A DNA stretch of 64,000 nucleotides from Stutzerimonas xanthomarina DSM 18231 (GCF_900129835.1 NZ_FQXA01000001.1:744001-808000), one strand, 5' to 3'; shown: positions 8,414-17,371, counted from the first letter of the stretch. The notes: a model not told the origin generated them from the sequence alone. Made by a program: numbers and translations.

Positions 8414-10471
8414 ATGGATGCCGCCAAGAAAATGCCCAGGTCCATCATTCTTTTTCCCGTTTTCATTCCAGCCGTGGTCGTCACCCTGCTGTTGGTGATC
8501 GGCACGATCAGCAACCCGGAGCTGGCCGGCGAAGTGTTCAGCTCCACGCTGGCCTTCATCACCACCAACTTCGGCTGGTTCTACATGCTCTCGGTGGCGT
8601 TCTTTCTGGTGTTCATCGTGGGCATCGCCATGACGCCCTGGGGCAGCATCAAGCTGGGGCCGGACCACGCCGAGCCGCAGTACAGCTTCCCGGCCTGGTT
8701 CGCCATGCTGTTTTCCGCGGGCTACGGCATCGCCCTGCTGTTCTTCGGTGTCGCCGAACCGGTGTTGCACTATGCCTCGCCCCCGGCCGGTGCGGCGGAA
8801 ACCGTCGACTCCGCCAAACAGGCAATGCAAATCGCGTTCTTTCACTGGGGCTTCCACATCTGGGCCATCTACGGGCTGACGGGGCTGGTGCTGGCGTACT
8901 TCTCGTTTCGCCATGGCTTACCGCTGTCCATGCGCTCGGCGCTGTACCCGATCATTGGCGAGCGAATTTATGGCCCGATCGGTCACGTGGTGGACGTGTT
9001 CGCCATTCTCGGCACCTTGTTCGGCATTGCCACGACGCTCGGCTTGTCGGTCACCCAGATCAATGCAGGTATCAACTACCTCTGGCCCTCGATTCCGATC
9101 AGTATCAACGTGCAGATCATCGCCATCGCGATCATCACCGGCCTTGCGATCTGCTCGGTGGTCGCCGGCCTCGACAAGGGCGTGAAGAACCTGTCGCTGC
9201 TGAACATGATCCTCGCGATCGGCCTGATGCTGTTCGTTTTTCTAGTTGGTCCGAGCATCTTCATTCTTGAAACATTTCTGCAGAACACCGGCAGCTACCT
9301 GAACAACATCATCGAACGCACCTTCAACCTCCAGGCCTATTCGCGAAGTGACTGGATCGGCAACTGGACCTTATTCATCTTTGGCTGGACCATCGCCTGG
9401 TCGCCCTTCGTCGGCCTGTTCATCGCCAAGATCAGCCGCGGTCGGACCATTCGCCAGTTCGTATTCGGCGTGATGTTCGTGCCGACCATCTTCACCTTCC
9501 TCTGGTTCTCGGTATTCGGCGATACCGCGCTGCACCTGATCATGGTCGAGGGCTACACCTCGCTGATATCCGACGTGCAGGCGGACAATGCCATCGCCCT
9601 GTTCAAATTGTTCGAGCTGCTGCCGATGACCTCCATCGCCTCCTTCCTGGCGGTGGTGCTGATCATCACCTTCTTTGTCACCTCGTCCGACTCCGGCTCG
9701 CTGGTGATCGACTCTCTGGCGGCAGGCGGCGCAAGTTACACGCCGGTCTGGCAGCGGGTGTTCTGGGCCAGCATCGAGGGCGTGGTGGCGTCCGCGCTGT
9801 TGCTGGCGGGCGGGCTCAGCGCGCTGCAAACCATGACCATCGCCAGTGCCCTGCCCTTCGCAATCATCATGATGATTGCGGCGCTGGGCATGTGGCGCGC
9901 ACTGGTGATCGAAGGGCACCATGAAACCAGTCTGCAGAACCATATGCAGAGCAGCCGACTGGCGAGCAATGCCGGTCCCGGCCTGTGGAAGAAGCGCCTG
10001 GCCGGTCTGGTCAGTTTTCCTGATCGAGAGCAGGTCGACGCGTTCATGGGCAGCACCGTCCTCAAGGCCATGCGCCGTGTGCAGCGCGAACTCGGCGGCC
10101 AGGAATGGACGGCCGAAGTGCACGCCGACGAGGCCAATTCGCGGGTGTATCTGGAAGTGATCAAGGAGGATCAGGTGGACTTCGTCTATGAAATCCGCGC
10201 GGTCGGGTACGCCATGCCGGCGTTCGCCCTGTCCGAGGGGCCGGACACGGATGAGCAGTACTACCGCGCCGAGGTCTTCCTGCGCCGCGGGGGTCAGCAC
10301 TACGATATTTATGGCTACGACCAGGCCGACATCATCAGCGACATACTCGACCAGTTCGAAAAGTACCTGCACTTCCTGCACATCTCGCCCGGCAGTCTGC
10401 CCTGGAAGATGGGCGAGCACGACGAGATGCTCACTGGCGATTCCGATCTGCCCAAGAGCGATCCAACTTAA
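8414..10471 (+). CDS. betT: BCCT-family choline/betaine transporter BetT
   Basis: This is an inner-membrane proton- or sodium-coupled importer of choline or betaine, 685 residues. About twelve TM helices fill residues 1-510, starting with ILFPVFIPAVVVTLLLVIG. The family fingerprint around TM4 and TM8 is visible: FFHWGFHIWAIYGLTGL and FIFGWTIAWSPFVGLFIAKISRGRTIRQF, then TSSDSGSLVIDSLA. A hydrophilic C-terminal domain of about 170 residues, typical of the BetT branch and implicated in osmotic control, follows. GGGAGG lies about 10 nt before the ATG. It is monocistronic here; no bet enzyme genes are nearby. Confidence 0.93.
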   Translation: MDAAKKMPRSIILFPVFIPAVVVTLLLVIGTISNPELAGEVFSSTLAFITTNFGWFYMLSVAFFLVFIVGIAMTPWGSIKLGPDHAEPQYSFPAWFAMLFSAGYGIALLFFGVAEPVLHYASPPAGAAETVDSAKQAMQIAFFHWGFHIWAIYGLTGLVLAYFSFRHGLPLSMRSALYPIIGERIYGPIGHVVDVFAILGTLFGIATTLGLSVTQINAGINYLWPSIPISINVQIIAIAIITGLAICSVVAGLDKGVKNLSLLNMILAIGLMLFVFLVGPSIFILETFLQNTGSYLNNIIERTFNLQAYSRSDWIGNWTLFIFGWTIAWSPFVGLFIAKISRGRTIRQFVFGVMFVPTIFTFLWFSVFGDTALHLIMVEGYTSLISDVQADNAIALFKLFELLPMTSIASFLAVVLIITFFVTSSDSGSLVIDSLAAGGASYTPVWQRVFWASIEGVVASALLLAGGLSALQTMTIASALPFAIIMMIAALGMWRALVIEGHHETSLQNHMQSSRLASNAGPGLWKKRLAGLVSFPDREQVDAFMGSTVLKAMRRVQRELGGQEWTAEVHADEANSRVYLEVIKEDQVDFVYEIRAVGYAMPAFALSEGPDTDEQYYRAEVFLRRGGQHYDIYGYDQADIISDILDQFEKYLHFLHISPGSLPWKMGEHDEMLTGDSDLPKSDPT

Positions 10472-10484
10472 CCGGGCTCCAAAC

Positions 10485-10523
10485 GACATCCGGCCGGACA
10501 ATTTTTTATCCGAGCCGGATGTC
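10485..10523. repeat. Long inverted repeat between betT and the ABC operon
   Basis: GACATCCGGC (10485-10494) and GCCGGATGTC (10514-10523) form a perfect 10-bp inverted repeat whose 19-nt loop is T-rich and contains a nested CGGA/TCCG pair. It begins 14 bp after the betT stop. It may act as a transcription barrier for betT or as an operator; the remaining gap to 10747 shows no gene. Confidence 0.5.
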
Positions 10524-10747
10524 ATATCCGGCGAGCAACGTCAATTTCATCTATATAGATAAGGGCACATTGGCCTCGGCAGAGGAAGTGACCAGCCGGT
10601 CACTGCGCTCGGGGCCGCGCCGCGCTTGGCGCATGCCCCCACCCATGCTAGGTTTGCGCCTCGCCAGGATGGCGAGCAGTTGGCCGGAGCGCAATTTACA
10701 TAGAAACGGAGCAGGAGCAGCCCCCTGTTCCGAGAAGAGGAAGCTCT

Positions 10748-11521
10748 ATGGCTGAGGCCATACCTGCACTGGAAATCCGCAATCTGCACAAGCGCTACGG
10801 CGATCTGGAAGTTCTCAAGGGTATCTCGCTGACCGCCCGCGACGGCGATGTCATCTCGATCCTCGGCTCGTCCGGCTCAGGAAAGTCGACCTTCCTGCGC
10901 TGCATCAATCTGCTGGAAAATCCCAACGAGGGCGAGATCATCGTCGCGGGCGAGCAGCTGCGCCTCAAGCGCGCCAAAGACGGCGATCTGGTCGCCGCCG
11001 ATGCCAAGCAGATCAACCAGATGCGCAGCAAGCTCGGCTTCGTATTCCAGAACTTCAATCTCTGGCCGCACATGAGCGTGCTCGACAATATCATCGAGGC
11101 GCCACGTCGCGTGCTGGGCCAGAGCAAGGCCGAAGCCACCGAAACGGCCGAGGCACTGCTGGCCAAGGTGGGTATCGCCGACAAGCGTCACGTCTATCCG
11201 AACCAGCTGTCCGGTGGCCAGCAGCAGCGCGCTGCGATAGCCCGGACCCTGGCGATGCAACCGCAGGTGATCCTGTTCGACGAACCCACCTCGGCACTCG
11301 ATCCGGAAATGGTCCAAGAAGTGCTTGCAGTGATCCGGTCGCTGGCCGATGAGGGTCGTACCATGCTGCTGGTCACCCATGAAATGAACTTCGCCAAGCA
11401 GGTCTCCAGTGAGGTCGTCTTCCTCCACCAGGGCCTGGTCGAAGAGCAAGGAACGCCGGAGCAGGTGTTCGACAACCCCCAATCGGCACGCTGTAAACAG
11501 TTCATGTCCAGCCATCGCTAA
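10748..11521 (+). CDS. Polar amino-acid ABC transporter, ATP-binding protein (HisP-like)
   Basis: This cytosolic ATPase of 257 residues energises a type I importer. Walker [10 protein letters not shown] is near residue 40, the HisP-type insertion [20 protein letters not shown] is near residue 77, the Q-loop is [18 protein letters not shown], the signature is [16 protein letters not shown], Walker B with D-loop is [16 protein letters not shown], and the switch His is in [10 protein letters not shown]. The insertion and WPHMSVLDN wording match the histidine / lysine-arginine-ornithine subfamily. It is the first gene of a four-gene set continuing with a binding protein 16 bp downstream. Confidence 0.93.
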   Translation: MAEAIPALEIRNLHKRYGDLEVLKGISLTARDGDVISILGSSGSGKSTFLRCINLLENPNEGEIIVAGEQLRLKRAKDGDLVAADAKQINQMRSKLGFVFQNFNLWPHMSVLDNIIEAPRRVLGQSKAEATETAEALLAKVGIADKRHVYPNQLSGGQQQRAAIARTLAMQPQVILFDEPTSALDPEMVQEVLAVIRSLADEGRTMLLVTHEMNFAKQVSSEVVFLHQGLVEEQGTPEQVFDNPQSARCKQFMSSHR

Positions 11522-11537
11522 TGGAGCAACACATCGC

Positions 11538-12293
11538 ATGAAAAGCTATAAGAAGATTCTGCTGACTGCCGCCGCCACCCTGATGCTTGGCGCCAACGCC
11601 TTCGCCGCTGACAAGCTGCGCATCGGTACCGAGGGCGCCTACCCTCCCTTCAACCTGATCGATGCCAGCGGCCAAGTGGTCGGCTTCGACCTCGACATCG
11701 CCCACGCCCTGTGCGCCAAGATGGAAGTCGAATGCGAAGTGGTGACCTCCGATTGGGACGGCATTATCCCCGCCCTGAACGCCGGCAAGTTCGATTTCCT
11801 CGCGGCTTCGATGTCCGTCACCGAGGAACGCAAGAACGCTGTCGACTTCACCGATCACTACTACACCAACAAGCTGCAGTTCGTCGCGCCGAAGTCGGTT
11901 GATTTCAAGACTGACGAAAGCTACCTGGAAGGCAAGACCATCGGCGCCCAGCGCGCTACCATCGCCGGGACCTGGCTGGAAGACAACCTGGACGGCGTCG
12001 TCGACATCAAGCTCTACGACACCCAGGAAAATGCCTACCTCGACCTGGCCTCGGGCCGTGTCGATGGCATCCTGGCTGACTCCTTTGTGCAGTGGGAGTG
12101 GCTCAAGAGCGATGCTGGCAAGAACTTCGAATTTAAGGGTGAGCCGGTGTTCGACAACGACAAGATCGCCATCGCCGTACGCAAGGGCAATGACGAACTG
12201 CGTGAGAAGCTGAACAAGGCGCTGGATGAAATCAGAGCTGACGGCACCTACGAGAAGCTGAACGCCAAGTATTTCCCTTTCGACATTTATTGA
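11538..12293 (+). CDS. Polar amino-acid ABC transporter, periplasmic binding protein (HisJ/ArgT-like)
   Basis: This 251-residue protein has a signal peptide MKSYKKILLTAAATLMLGANAFA, and the mature form starts ADKLRIGTEGAYPPFNLI. Family landmarks are GFDLDIAHALCAKM, WDGIIPALNAGKFDFL, a ligand-binding MSVTEERKNAVDFTDHYY segment (the Arg contacts the ligand carboxylate in HisJ/LAO proteins), GKTIGAQRATIAGTWLED and GRVDGILADS. Start ATG 11538 is chosen for the signal peptide; the frame is open further upstream but overlaps the ATPase gene. Likely ligands are basic amino acids or histidine, by family only. A strong hairpin separates it from the permease genes. Confidence 0.93.
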   Translation: MKSYKKILLTAAATLMLGANAFAADKLRIGTEGAYPPFNLIDASGQVVGFDLDIAHALCAKMEVECEVVTSDWDGIIPALNAGKFDFLAASMSVTEERKNAVDFTDHYYTNKLQFVAPKSVDFKTDESYLEGKTIGAQRATIAGTWLEDNLDGVVDIKLYDTQENAYLDLASGRVDGILADSFVQWEWLKSDAGKNFEFKGEPVFDNDKIAIAVRKGNDELREKLNKALDEIRADGTYEKLNAKYFPFDIY

Positions 12294-12305
12294 TCCGTCT
12301 GAATC

Positions 12306-12340
12306 AAAGCCCGGCCGCCTGGACAGGTAGGTCGGGCTTT
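12306..12340 (+). promoter_or_regulatory. Intercistronic hairpin between binding-protein and permease genes
   Basis: AAAGCCCG (12306-12313) and CGGGCTTT (12333-12340) form a perfect 8-bp stem 13 bp after the binding-protein stop. Such hairpins commonly protect the upstream mRNA or partly terminate, giving excess binding protein over permease. Confidence 0.6.
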
Positions 12341-12355
12341 GGTGTTTGAGCCCAT

Positions 12356-13051
12356 ATGATTCCCGACCTTCATGGATTCGGTCCGGCGCTGATCGCCGGT
12401 ACCTGGATGACCATTCAGCTGGCCCTAGCATCCCTGGCCCTGGGCCTGGTGCTCGGCTTGCTCGGCGCACTAGCCAAGACATCGCCACTCGCCACCCTGC
12501 GCTGGTTGGGCGGCACCTATTCGACCATCGTTCGCGGCGTACCCGAACTGCTCTGGGTACTGCTGATCTATTTCGGCACCATCGGCCTGGTACGCGGCAT
12601 CGGCGAGCTCTTCGGCATCGACAACCTGGCGCTGAGCCCCTTCGCGGCCGGTACCATTGCCCTCGGCCTGTGCTTCGGCGCCTACGCCACCGAAGTGTTT
12701 CGCGGCGCGCTGCTGGCCATTCCCAAAGGCCATCGGGAAGCCGGCTTGGCGCTCGGCCTGGGCAAACGGCGGATATTCCTGCGGCTGATCCTGCCGCAAA
12801 TGTGGCGCCTGGCCCTGCCTGGCCTCGGCAACCTGTTCATGATCCTGATGAAGGACACCGCGCTGGTCTCGGTAATCGGCCTGGAAGAGATCATGCGCAC
12901 CTCGCAAATTGCGGTGACGGCCAGCAAGGAGCCTTTCACCTTTTTCGTCGTCGCTGCCCTGATCTACCTGGGCCTGACCGTGATCGCCATGACGGGCATG
13001 TATTTTCTTGAACGACGTGCCGGTCGCGGCTTTGTCAGGAGCGCCGCATGA
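12356..13051 (+). CDS. Polar amino-acid ABC transporter permease (HisQ-like)
   Basis: This inner-membrane permease of 231 residues has five or so TM helices starting with GTWMTIQLALASLALGLVLGL. The EAA loop that contacts the ATPase is visible as LLAIPKGHREAGLALGLGKR followed by IFLRLILPQMWRLALPGLGN. VRGVPELLWVLLIYFG is typical of the HisQ branch. Its stop overlaps the next ATG (ATGA), so it is coupled with the HisM-like subunit. Confidence 0.92.
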   Translation: MIPDLHGFGPALIAGTWMTIQLALASLALGLVLGLLGALAKTSPLATLRWLGGTYSTIVRGVPELLWVLLIYFGTIGLVRGIGELFGIDNLALSPFAAGTIALGLCFGAYATEVFRGALLAIPKGHREAGLALGLGKRRIFLRLILPQMWRLALPGLGNLFMILMKDTALVSVIGLEEIMRTSQIAVTASKEPFTFFVVAALIYLGLTVIAMTGMYFLERRAGRGFVRSAA

Positions 13052-13737
13052 GCTGGGAATTGTTCATCAAGTGGCTGCCGGACTTTCTCGAAGGCGCCTG
13101 GCTGACGCTGCAGCTGGTCGGCGTTTCGGTGGTGGCCGGATTGATTCTTGCGCTGCCGCTGGGCATCGCACGGTCCTCGCGCCTGCTTGCAGTGCGCGCG
13201 CTGCCCTATGGCTATATCTTCTTCTTCCGTGGCACGCCGCTGCTGGTGCAGCTGTTCCTCGTCTACTACGGCATGGCCCAATTCGAGGCCGTGCGCGAAA
13301 GCTGGATGTGGCCGTTCCTGCGCGATCCCTACTGGTGCGCGATCATCACCATGACCCTGCACACCGCCGCCTACATCGCGGAGATCCTGCGCGGTGCGAT
13401 CCAGAACGTGCCGGCCGGTGAAGTCGAGGCGGCCCGCGCGCTGGGCATGTCGCGCTATCAGGCCCTGCGCCATATCATCCTGCCGCGCGCCACCCGCATC
13501 GGCCTGCCCGCCTACAGCAACGAAGTGATCCTGATGCTCAAGGCCAGCGCCCTGGCGAGCACCATCACCCTGCTGGAGCTGACCGGCATGGCGCGCAAGA
13601 TCGCGGCGCGCACCTACATGCACGAAGAAATGTTCCTCACCGCCGGCCTGATCTACTTGATCATCGCGTTCGTGCTGATGCAGGGCTTCAAGCTGCTGGA
13701 ACGCTGGCTGCGCGTCGACGCCTGCCAAGGGCGCTGA
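13048..13737 (+). CDS. Polar amino-acid ABC transporter permease (HisM-like)
   Basis: This second permease subunit of 229 residues has helices beginning GAWLTLQLVGVSVVAGLILAL, the FFRGTPLLVQLFLVYYG motif of HisM-type subunits, and an EAA loop GAIQNVPAGEVEAARALGMS then RYQALRHIILPRATR. It heterodimerises with the preceding HisQ-like protein. A GCCCGCG / CGCGGGC inverted repeat at 13759-13783 follows the stop and may mark the operon end. Confidence 0.92.
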   Translation: MSWELFIKWLPDFLEGAWLTLQLVGVSVVAGLILALPLGIARSSRLLAVRALPYGYIFFFRGTPLLVQLFLVYYGMAQFEAVRESWMWPFLRDPYWCAIITMTLHTAAYIAEILRGAIQNVPAGEVEAARALGMSRYQALRHIILPRATRIGLPAYSNEVILMLKASALASTITLLELTGMARKIAARTYMHEEMFLTAGLIYLIIAFVLMQGFKLLERWLRVDACQGR

Positions 13738-13908
13738 ACCGGTACAGCATTCACCTGAGCCCGCGTCGCTCTGCGCCGCGGGCCGCTTAACGCCGCACCA
13801 CCACTAGCCCTGCGCTACCCGCCGGCCAGGTTCATGCTGGCCCGGCTGTGGAATCCCTGAGCAGCGACAGGGTCTCAACACACCATCCCCTTGCCAACGA
13901 GAAAGCTC

Positions 13909-14805
13909 ATGCCCGTCGACATTCAGCGCATCGAAAAGGACCAACTCGCCTGCTGGCGCCTTCGTCATGGAGACGCAGAAGTGATCGTCGCCGAGCAAGG
14001 CGCCCAGATCCTCAGCTATCGCCAGGGCGAAGCGACGCCGATCCTCTGGCTCAGCGGGGAAGCTGCATTTCAAACCGGCCAGGCCGTACGGGGTGGCGTG
14101 CCGGTCTGCTGGCCCTGGTTCGGCGATCTGGCGCGCAACCCGCAGTCGGTTCAAGACAGCTACCAAGGCAGTCAGCCCGCGCCGGCACACGGGCTGGTGC
14201 GCAACATCGACTGGGTGATGGCGCGCAGCGAAAGCAACCCCGGCAGCGTCAGGCTACTGTTTAGCTGCAACACCAATGCTGGGCTGCCCGGCTGGCCGCA
14301 TGCTGTCGAGCTGAGTCTGCAGGTCTGCCTGGACAGCAAAGGCTTGCACCTGTCGCTGACCAGTCACAACCGCGGCGACAAGGCAGTTGCACTGTCCCAG
14401 GCCTTGCACAGCTACTTCGCCATCAGCGATATCCATCAGGTCACGGTCGAGGGCCTGGACGGGCGTCCCTATATCGAAACCCTGGAAGACTGGCAGCAGC
14501 GACAGCAACAGGGCGACCTGGCGTTCGTCGGCGAGACCGACCGCATCTATCTGGATCTGCCTTCGAGGCTGAGCCTACGCGACCCGGGCCTCAAGCGGCG
14601 GATTGTGCTCGAGACGCAAGGCTCACGCTCTGCCGTTCTGTGGAACCCCTGGATCGCCAAGGCGCAACGGCTGTCGCAGTTCGCCGACGATGCCTGGCAA
14701 CGCATGCTGTGCATCGAAACGGCGAACGTCATGGACGATGTGGTTCGGCTCGAGTCCGCTGCAAGCCACACGCTGAGCGTCTCGATCAGCGTCGAAACGG
14801 CCTGA
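13909..14805 (+). CDS. D-hexose-6-phosphate mutarotase (YeaD-type aldose epimerase)
   Basis: This cytosolic protein of 298 residues interconverts alpha and beta anomers of hexose 6-phosphates. Family features are GAQILSYRQGEATPILWLSG near the N-terminus, RGGVPVCWPWFGD, the catalytic-site PAHGLVRNIDWVM with its His, SQALHSYFAISDI, and a C-terminal ETANVMDD. The ATG at 13909 is preferred to an upstream TTG at 13891 because it gives the standard family length and follows a purine-rich ACGAGAAA. It stands alone between the ABC operon and a flavoprotein gene. Confidence 0.88.
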   Translation: MPVDIQRIEKDQLACWRLRHGDAEVIVAEQGAQILSYRQGEATPILWLSGEAAFQTGQAVRGGVPVCWPWFGDLARNPQSVQDSYQGSQPAPAHGLVRNIDWVMARSESNPGSVRLLFSCNTNAGLPGWPHAVELSLQVCLDSKGLHLSLTSHNRGDKAVALSQALHSYFAISDIHQVTVEGLDGRPYIETLEDWQQRQQQGDLAFVGETDRIYLDLPSRLSLRDPGLKRRIVLETQGSRSAVLWNPWIAKAQRLSQFADDAWQRMLCIETANVMDDVVRLESAASHTLSVSISVETA

Positions 14806-14945
14806 CCCGTCCGGCAGCGTGCCGTTGACCCAGATCCAGGCAACCAGACGCATTGAATCTATACTGCAAGCGGGCGCCATCCCCATCAATCGGTGAAGGG
14901 GCGCTAATGCAAGCCTGCCTGCCAGTTGCAATGGAGGACTTTGCC

Positions 14946-15029
14946 ATGGAAGCCACCCCGCTAAAAACTGACCCCGCCAATCCGTGCCGCATCTGCATCA
15001 GTCCGGTTCTGATGCACCATGAACGCTGA
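14946..15029 (+). CDS. Possible small ORF coupled to the flavoprotein gene
   Basis: A 27-codon reading frame has GGAGG 8 nt before its ATG and its TGA lies inside the start of the next gene (11-bp overlap), a layout typical of translational coupling. The product contains a CRIC cysteine pair and a basic C-terminus. An upstream in-frame ATG at 14907, also with a GAAGGGG site, would give 40 codons. I do not recognise the product; it may be a leader peptide or spurious. Confidence 0.3.
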   Translation: MEATPLKTDPANPCRICISPVLMHHER

Positions 15030-16098
15030 TTTCGACATCCTGCTGGCCGGGGGCGGGCACAGCCACCTCGGGGTGCTGCGCCAGTGGGCCAGCCGCGACC
15101 GCCCAGCGGGCCGGATCGGGCTGGTCTCGGCCGAACCTCACGCTTGGTATTCCGGCATGATGCCCGGCCTGGTCGCCGAGCATTACCAGACGCGCGACTG
15201 CCGCGTCGGACTGCCCAAGCTGTGTGCCGCAGCCGAGGTGGAATTCATCCAGGGCACGCTGGTCGCACTGCTTCCCGAAACGCCTGAACTGCTTCTGGCG
15301 ACCGGCGTGACGCTGCGCAGCACCTGGCTGTCATTGAACCTGGGCTCGCTGCCCTGGCTGCCGGAGCAGACCGATGACGGCATGGAGTTGCTCTCGGTTA
15401 AACCATTCGCCGACTTCATCCGCCGCTGGCAACAGTGGCAGGAGATTCCCGAGTCCGTGGGCATCGTCGGGGGCGGTGCAGCTGGCGTCGAATTGGCCTT
15501 GGCCATGGCTGGACGGGTGCCGTCGATCGACCTGTTCTGCGCCGACGACCTGCTCGCCGGCCACCCGCCTCGCCTCAGGCGGCTGGCACTTCGGCACCTG
15601 CAGGATGCCAAGGTGCAGGTCCATGAGCACACCCCGATCCAGACAGTCCACGGCAACACCCTGGTCGGCGAAGGCCAGGTGCGCTGGCGCGGAAGACGCC
15701 TGGTTATCGCGACAGGTCCCAGCCCGCTGGGTTGGCTGCGCGAGTCGGGCCTGCGCGTGGACGGTCGTGGCTTCATCGAGATATCCCCGTCCCTGCAGAG
15801 CCGCTCGCACCCCCATGTATTCGCCAGCGGTGATTGCGCCAGCCTGCCCGGCGCCATCCACAACGGCGTACACGCGGTGCGTCAGGCGAGCGTGCTGGCG
15901 ACCAATCTCATGAGAGCCTCGATTGGCCAACCGCTGCGCCACTACCATCCGCAAACCCACAGCCTTGCCCTACTGGCTGACGGCCATCATGGTGCATTGC
16001 TGAGTTGGGGCGCAGTGGCGGCCGAAGGCCGGATGCTTGGCAGCCTGAAGGACCATTTCGACCGCCGCTTCGTGCGGCGTCACAGGGCTGAGAGCTGA
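15019..16098 (+). CDS. FAD-dependent NDH-2-like oxidoreductase (SelD-associated type, stand-alone)
   Basis: This pyridine-nucleotide-disulfide oxidoreductase of 359 residues has FAD-binding LLAGGGHSHLGVLRQWA at the N-terminus, a second Rossmann motif GIVGGGAAGVELALAMAG near residue 150 for NAD(P)H, and a C-terminal FAD contact HPHVFASGDCASL. The wording AGGGHSHLGVLR and SGMMPGLVAEHY matches the family often fused to, or encoded beside, selenophosphate synthetase, but no selD is present here. The redox-active Cys pair of classical disulfide reductases is absent. Its substrate is unknown; a quinone or sulfur/selenium redox role is possible. Confidence 0.82.
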   Translation: MNADFDILLAGGGHSHLGVLRQWASRDRPAGRIGLVSAEPHAWYSGMMPGLVAEHYQTRDCRVGLPKLCAAAEVEFIQGTLVALLPETPELLLATGVTLRSTWLSLNLGSLPWLPEQTDDGMELLSVKPFADFIRRWQQWQEIPESVGIVGGGAAGVELALAMAGRVPSIDLFCADDLLAGHPPRLRRLALRHLQDAKVQVHEHTPIQTVHGNTLVGEGQVRWRGRRLVIATGPSPLGWLRESGLRVDGRGFIEISPSLQSRSHPHVFASGDCASLPGAIHNGVHAVRQASVLATNLMRASIGQPLRHYHPQTHSLALLADGHHGALLSWGAVAAEGRMLGSLKDHFDRRFVRRHRAES

Positions 16099-16103
16099 GG
16101 GTG

Positions 16104-16787
16104 TCAGTCGAGCAACTGCTGCAGGCGCGCCTCCAGCAACGCAGGGAAACGCTTGAACCAGGTCAGGTTGCGTGGCGATGGATGCGGCAGCGGATGCAGG
16201 CGAAACGTTCTGCGAATTCCCGCTTCCTCCGTCAGCTCAAGGTCGAAATGCGCAGTGAAGCGGTCCTCGCGTTGCCAGAATGCCTCAAGTTGCTGGCGCA
16301 CTTCGCGGGGCTGCTCCAGACCAAACCAGAGAAACGCCTCACGACCGAGCGTGATGACGTCGCGGCCCTGCCAGTGATCGAGCAGCAGCTGGCGCATCAG
16401 CGGATGAAATCGGCGTTTGATTGCCATTGACCAGGCGCGGTTACCGAGCGGCTTGTAGGGCACTGTGTTGATCCAGAAAAAACCATCGCCGATCGCCTGA
16501 CTGGCCTCGAAATCCGGCATTTCTTCGCCATGAACATGCCGATAGAGCGCACGTCGAACCAGCTGGCCCCCACCGCCAATGAACGGCTCACCGTGACGCA
16601 CCTCTTCACGCCCCGGATCACGGCCAAAGAATGCGATGGGCGCATCGGCGGGCCCGAGCCCGATGATCGGCTCCAACGGATCCTTATCGAAAGCCCTGTA
16701 TACCGCCTCATCGATGCCCTCGGTCTGCTCCGCCAGCTCTCTGAAGGCCTGGCGATGAGAAGGGTCGAGCGGCGCGGGTCGTTTCAT
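16104..16787 (-). CDS. Uracil-DNA glycosylase family protein without Fe-S cysteines
   Basis: This 227-residue protein carries a UDG-fold motif 1 in AFFGRDPGREEVRHGEPFIG with the following GGGGQLVRRAL, and a C-terminal motif 2 around HPLPHPSPRNLTWF. It belongs to the broad UDG-like superfamily involved in removing uracil or damaged bases from DNA. The sequence contains no cysteine at all, so it cannot carry the [4Fe-4S] cluster of family 4/5 enzymes. It is convergent with the flavoprotein gene (5-bp gap) and follows the DUF3299 gene by 3 bp on the same strand. Confidence 0.82.
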   Translation of the reverse strand: MKRPAPLDPSHRQAFRELAEQTEGIDEAVYRAFDKDPLEPIIGLGPADAPIAFFGRDPGREEVRHGEPFIGGGGQLVRRALYRHVHGEEMPDFEASQAIGDGFFWINTVPYKPLGNRAWSMAIKRRFHPLMRQLLLDHWQGRDVITLGREAFLWFGLEQPREVRQQLEAFWQREDRFTAHFDLELTEEAGIRRTFRLHPLPHPSPRNLTWFKRFPALLEARLQQLLD

Positions 16788-16790
16788 CGA

Positions 16791-17321
16791 CTAGAGGTCG
16801 CTTTCGTCTATCAGCTTCACTTCAGCCGCCGAGATCGCGTAGGCGGCGTCGGCCAGGTCGTTGCTAACGGCTTCGACCTGCAGCGTGCCATCGACCCAGA
16901 GCGGAGCATAGATATCATCCAGCATGATCCCGGCGGGATAGCGGACCATCACGATCTGGTTGGGCGGTGGTGGCGGGACATGAATACAGGCGCCCGGATA
17001 GGGCACCAGAAAGAACTCGGTGCTGCGACCCCGGCTGTCAGTCTCCAGCGGAACCGGATAGCCACCCAGGCGAATCAGCTTGCCGTTGAGCGTCGGCACG
17101 GTCTTGGCCGAATACATCACCGCGGGCAGACCTGTACCTTGTTTGAGACCGCCCTGATCACTGAAACCGTCGTTCTCCGGCGAGTCATGCTCGATTTCAG
17201 GCATTTCTTCCAACGCCTGACGATCCTCGGCAGGCATCAGCTCAAGCCAGTCGAGCTCCGCCGGGGCGGCATGGACAGTGGAAGCACAGCAAAGCAGGAG
17301 GCACAGAATTAAAAGGCGCAT
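16791..17321 (-). CDS. DUF3299 exported protein
   Basis: This 176-residue protein has a signal peptide MRLLILCLLLCCASTVHAAP. The DUF3299 hallmark is LVPYPGACIHVPPPPPNQIV near residues 105-124, preceded by IRLGGYPVPLE and followed by the domain-terminal WVDGTLQVE. The domain occurs in exported proteins often found near ABC transporters of the MacB/LolE type, but its function is unknown. The downstream UDG gene starts 3 bp after it. Confidence 0.85.
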   Translation of the reverse strand: MRLLILCLLLCCASTVHAAPAELDWLELMPAEDRQALEEMPEIEHDSPENDGFSDQGGLKQGTGLPAVMYSAKTVPTLNGKLIRLGGYPVPLETDSRGRSTEFFLVPYPGACIHVPPPPPNQIVMVRYPAGIMLDDIYAPLWVDGTLQVEAVSNDLADAAYAISAAEVKLIDESDL

Positions 17322-17343
17322 GACAACCGGAAGATGAGAGAAC

Positions 17344-17364
17344 GGGGCCGCAGGGCACGGCCCC
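17344..17364 (-). terminator. Hairpin after the GlsB-like gene
   Basis: GGGGCCG / CGGCCCC stem with a 7-nt loop lies 8 bp past the GlsB-like stop, followed on the minus strand by GTTCTCTC. It is a likely but weak intrinsic terminator. Confidence 0.5.
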
Positions 17365-17371
17365 AGGCAGA

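Noticed and set aside
16530..17312. A 260-codon plus-strand frame.
   Set aside because: It is antisense to the UDG-family and DUF3299 genes, both with clear motifs.
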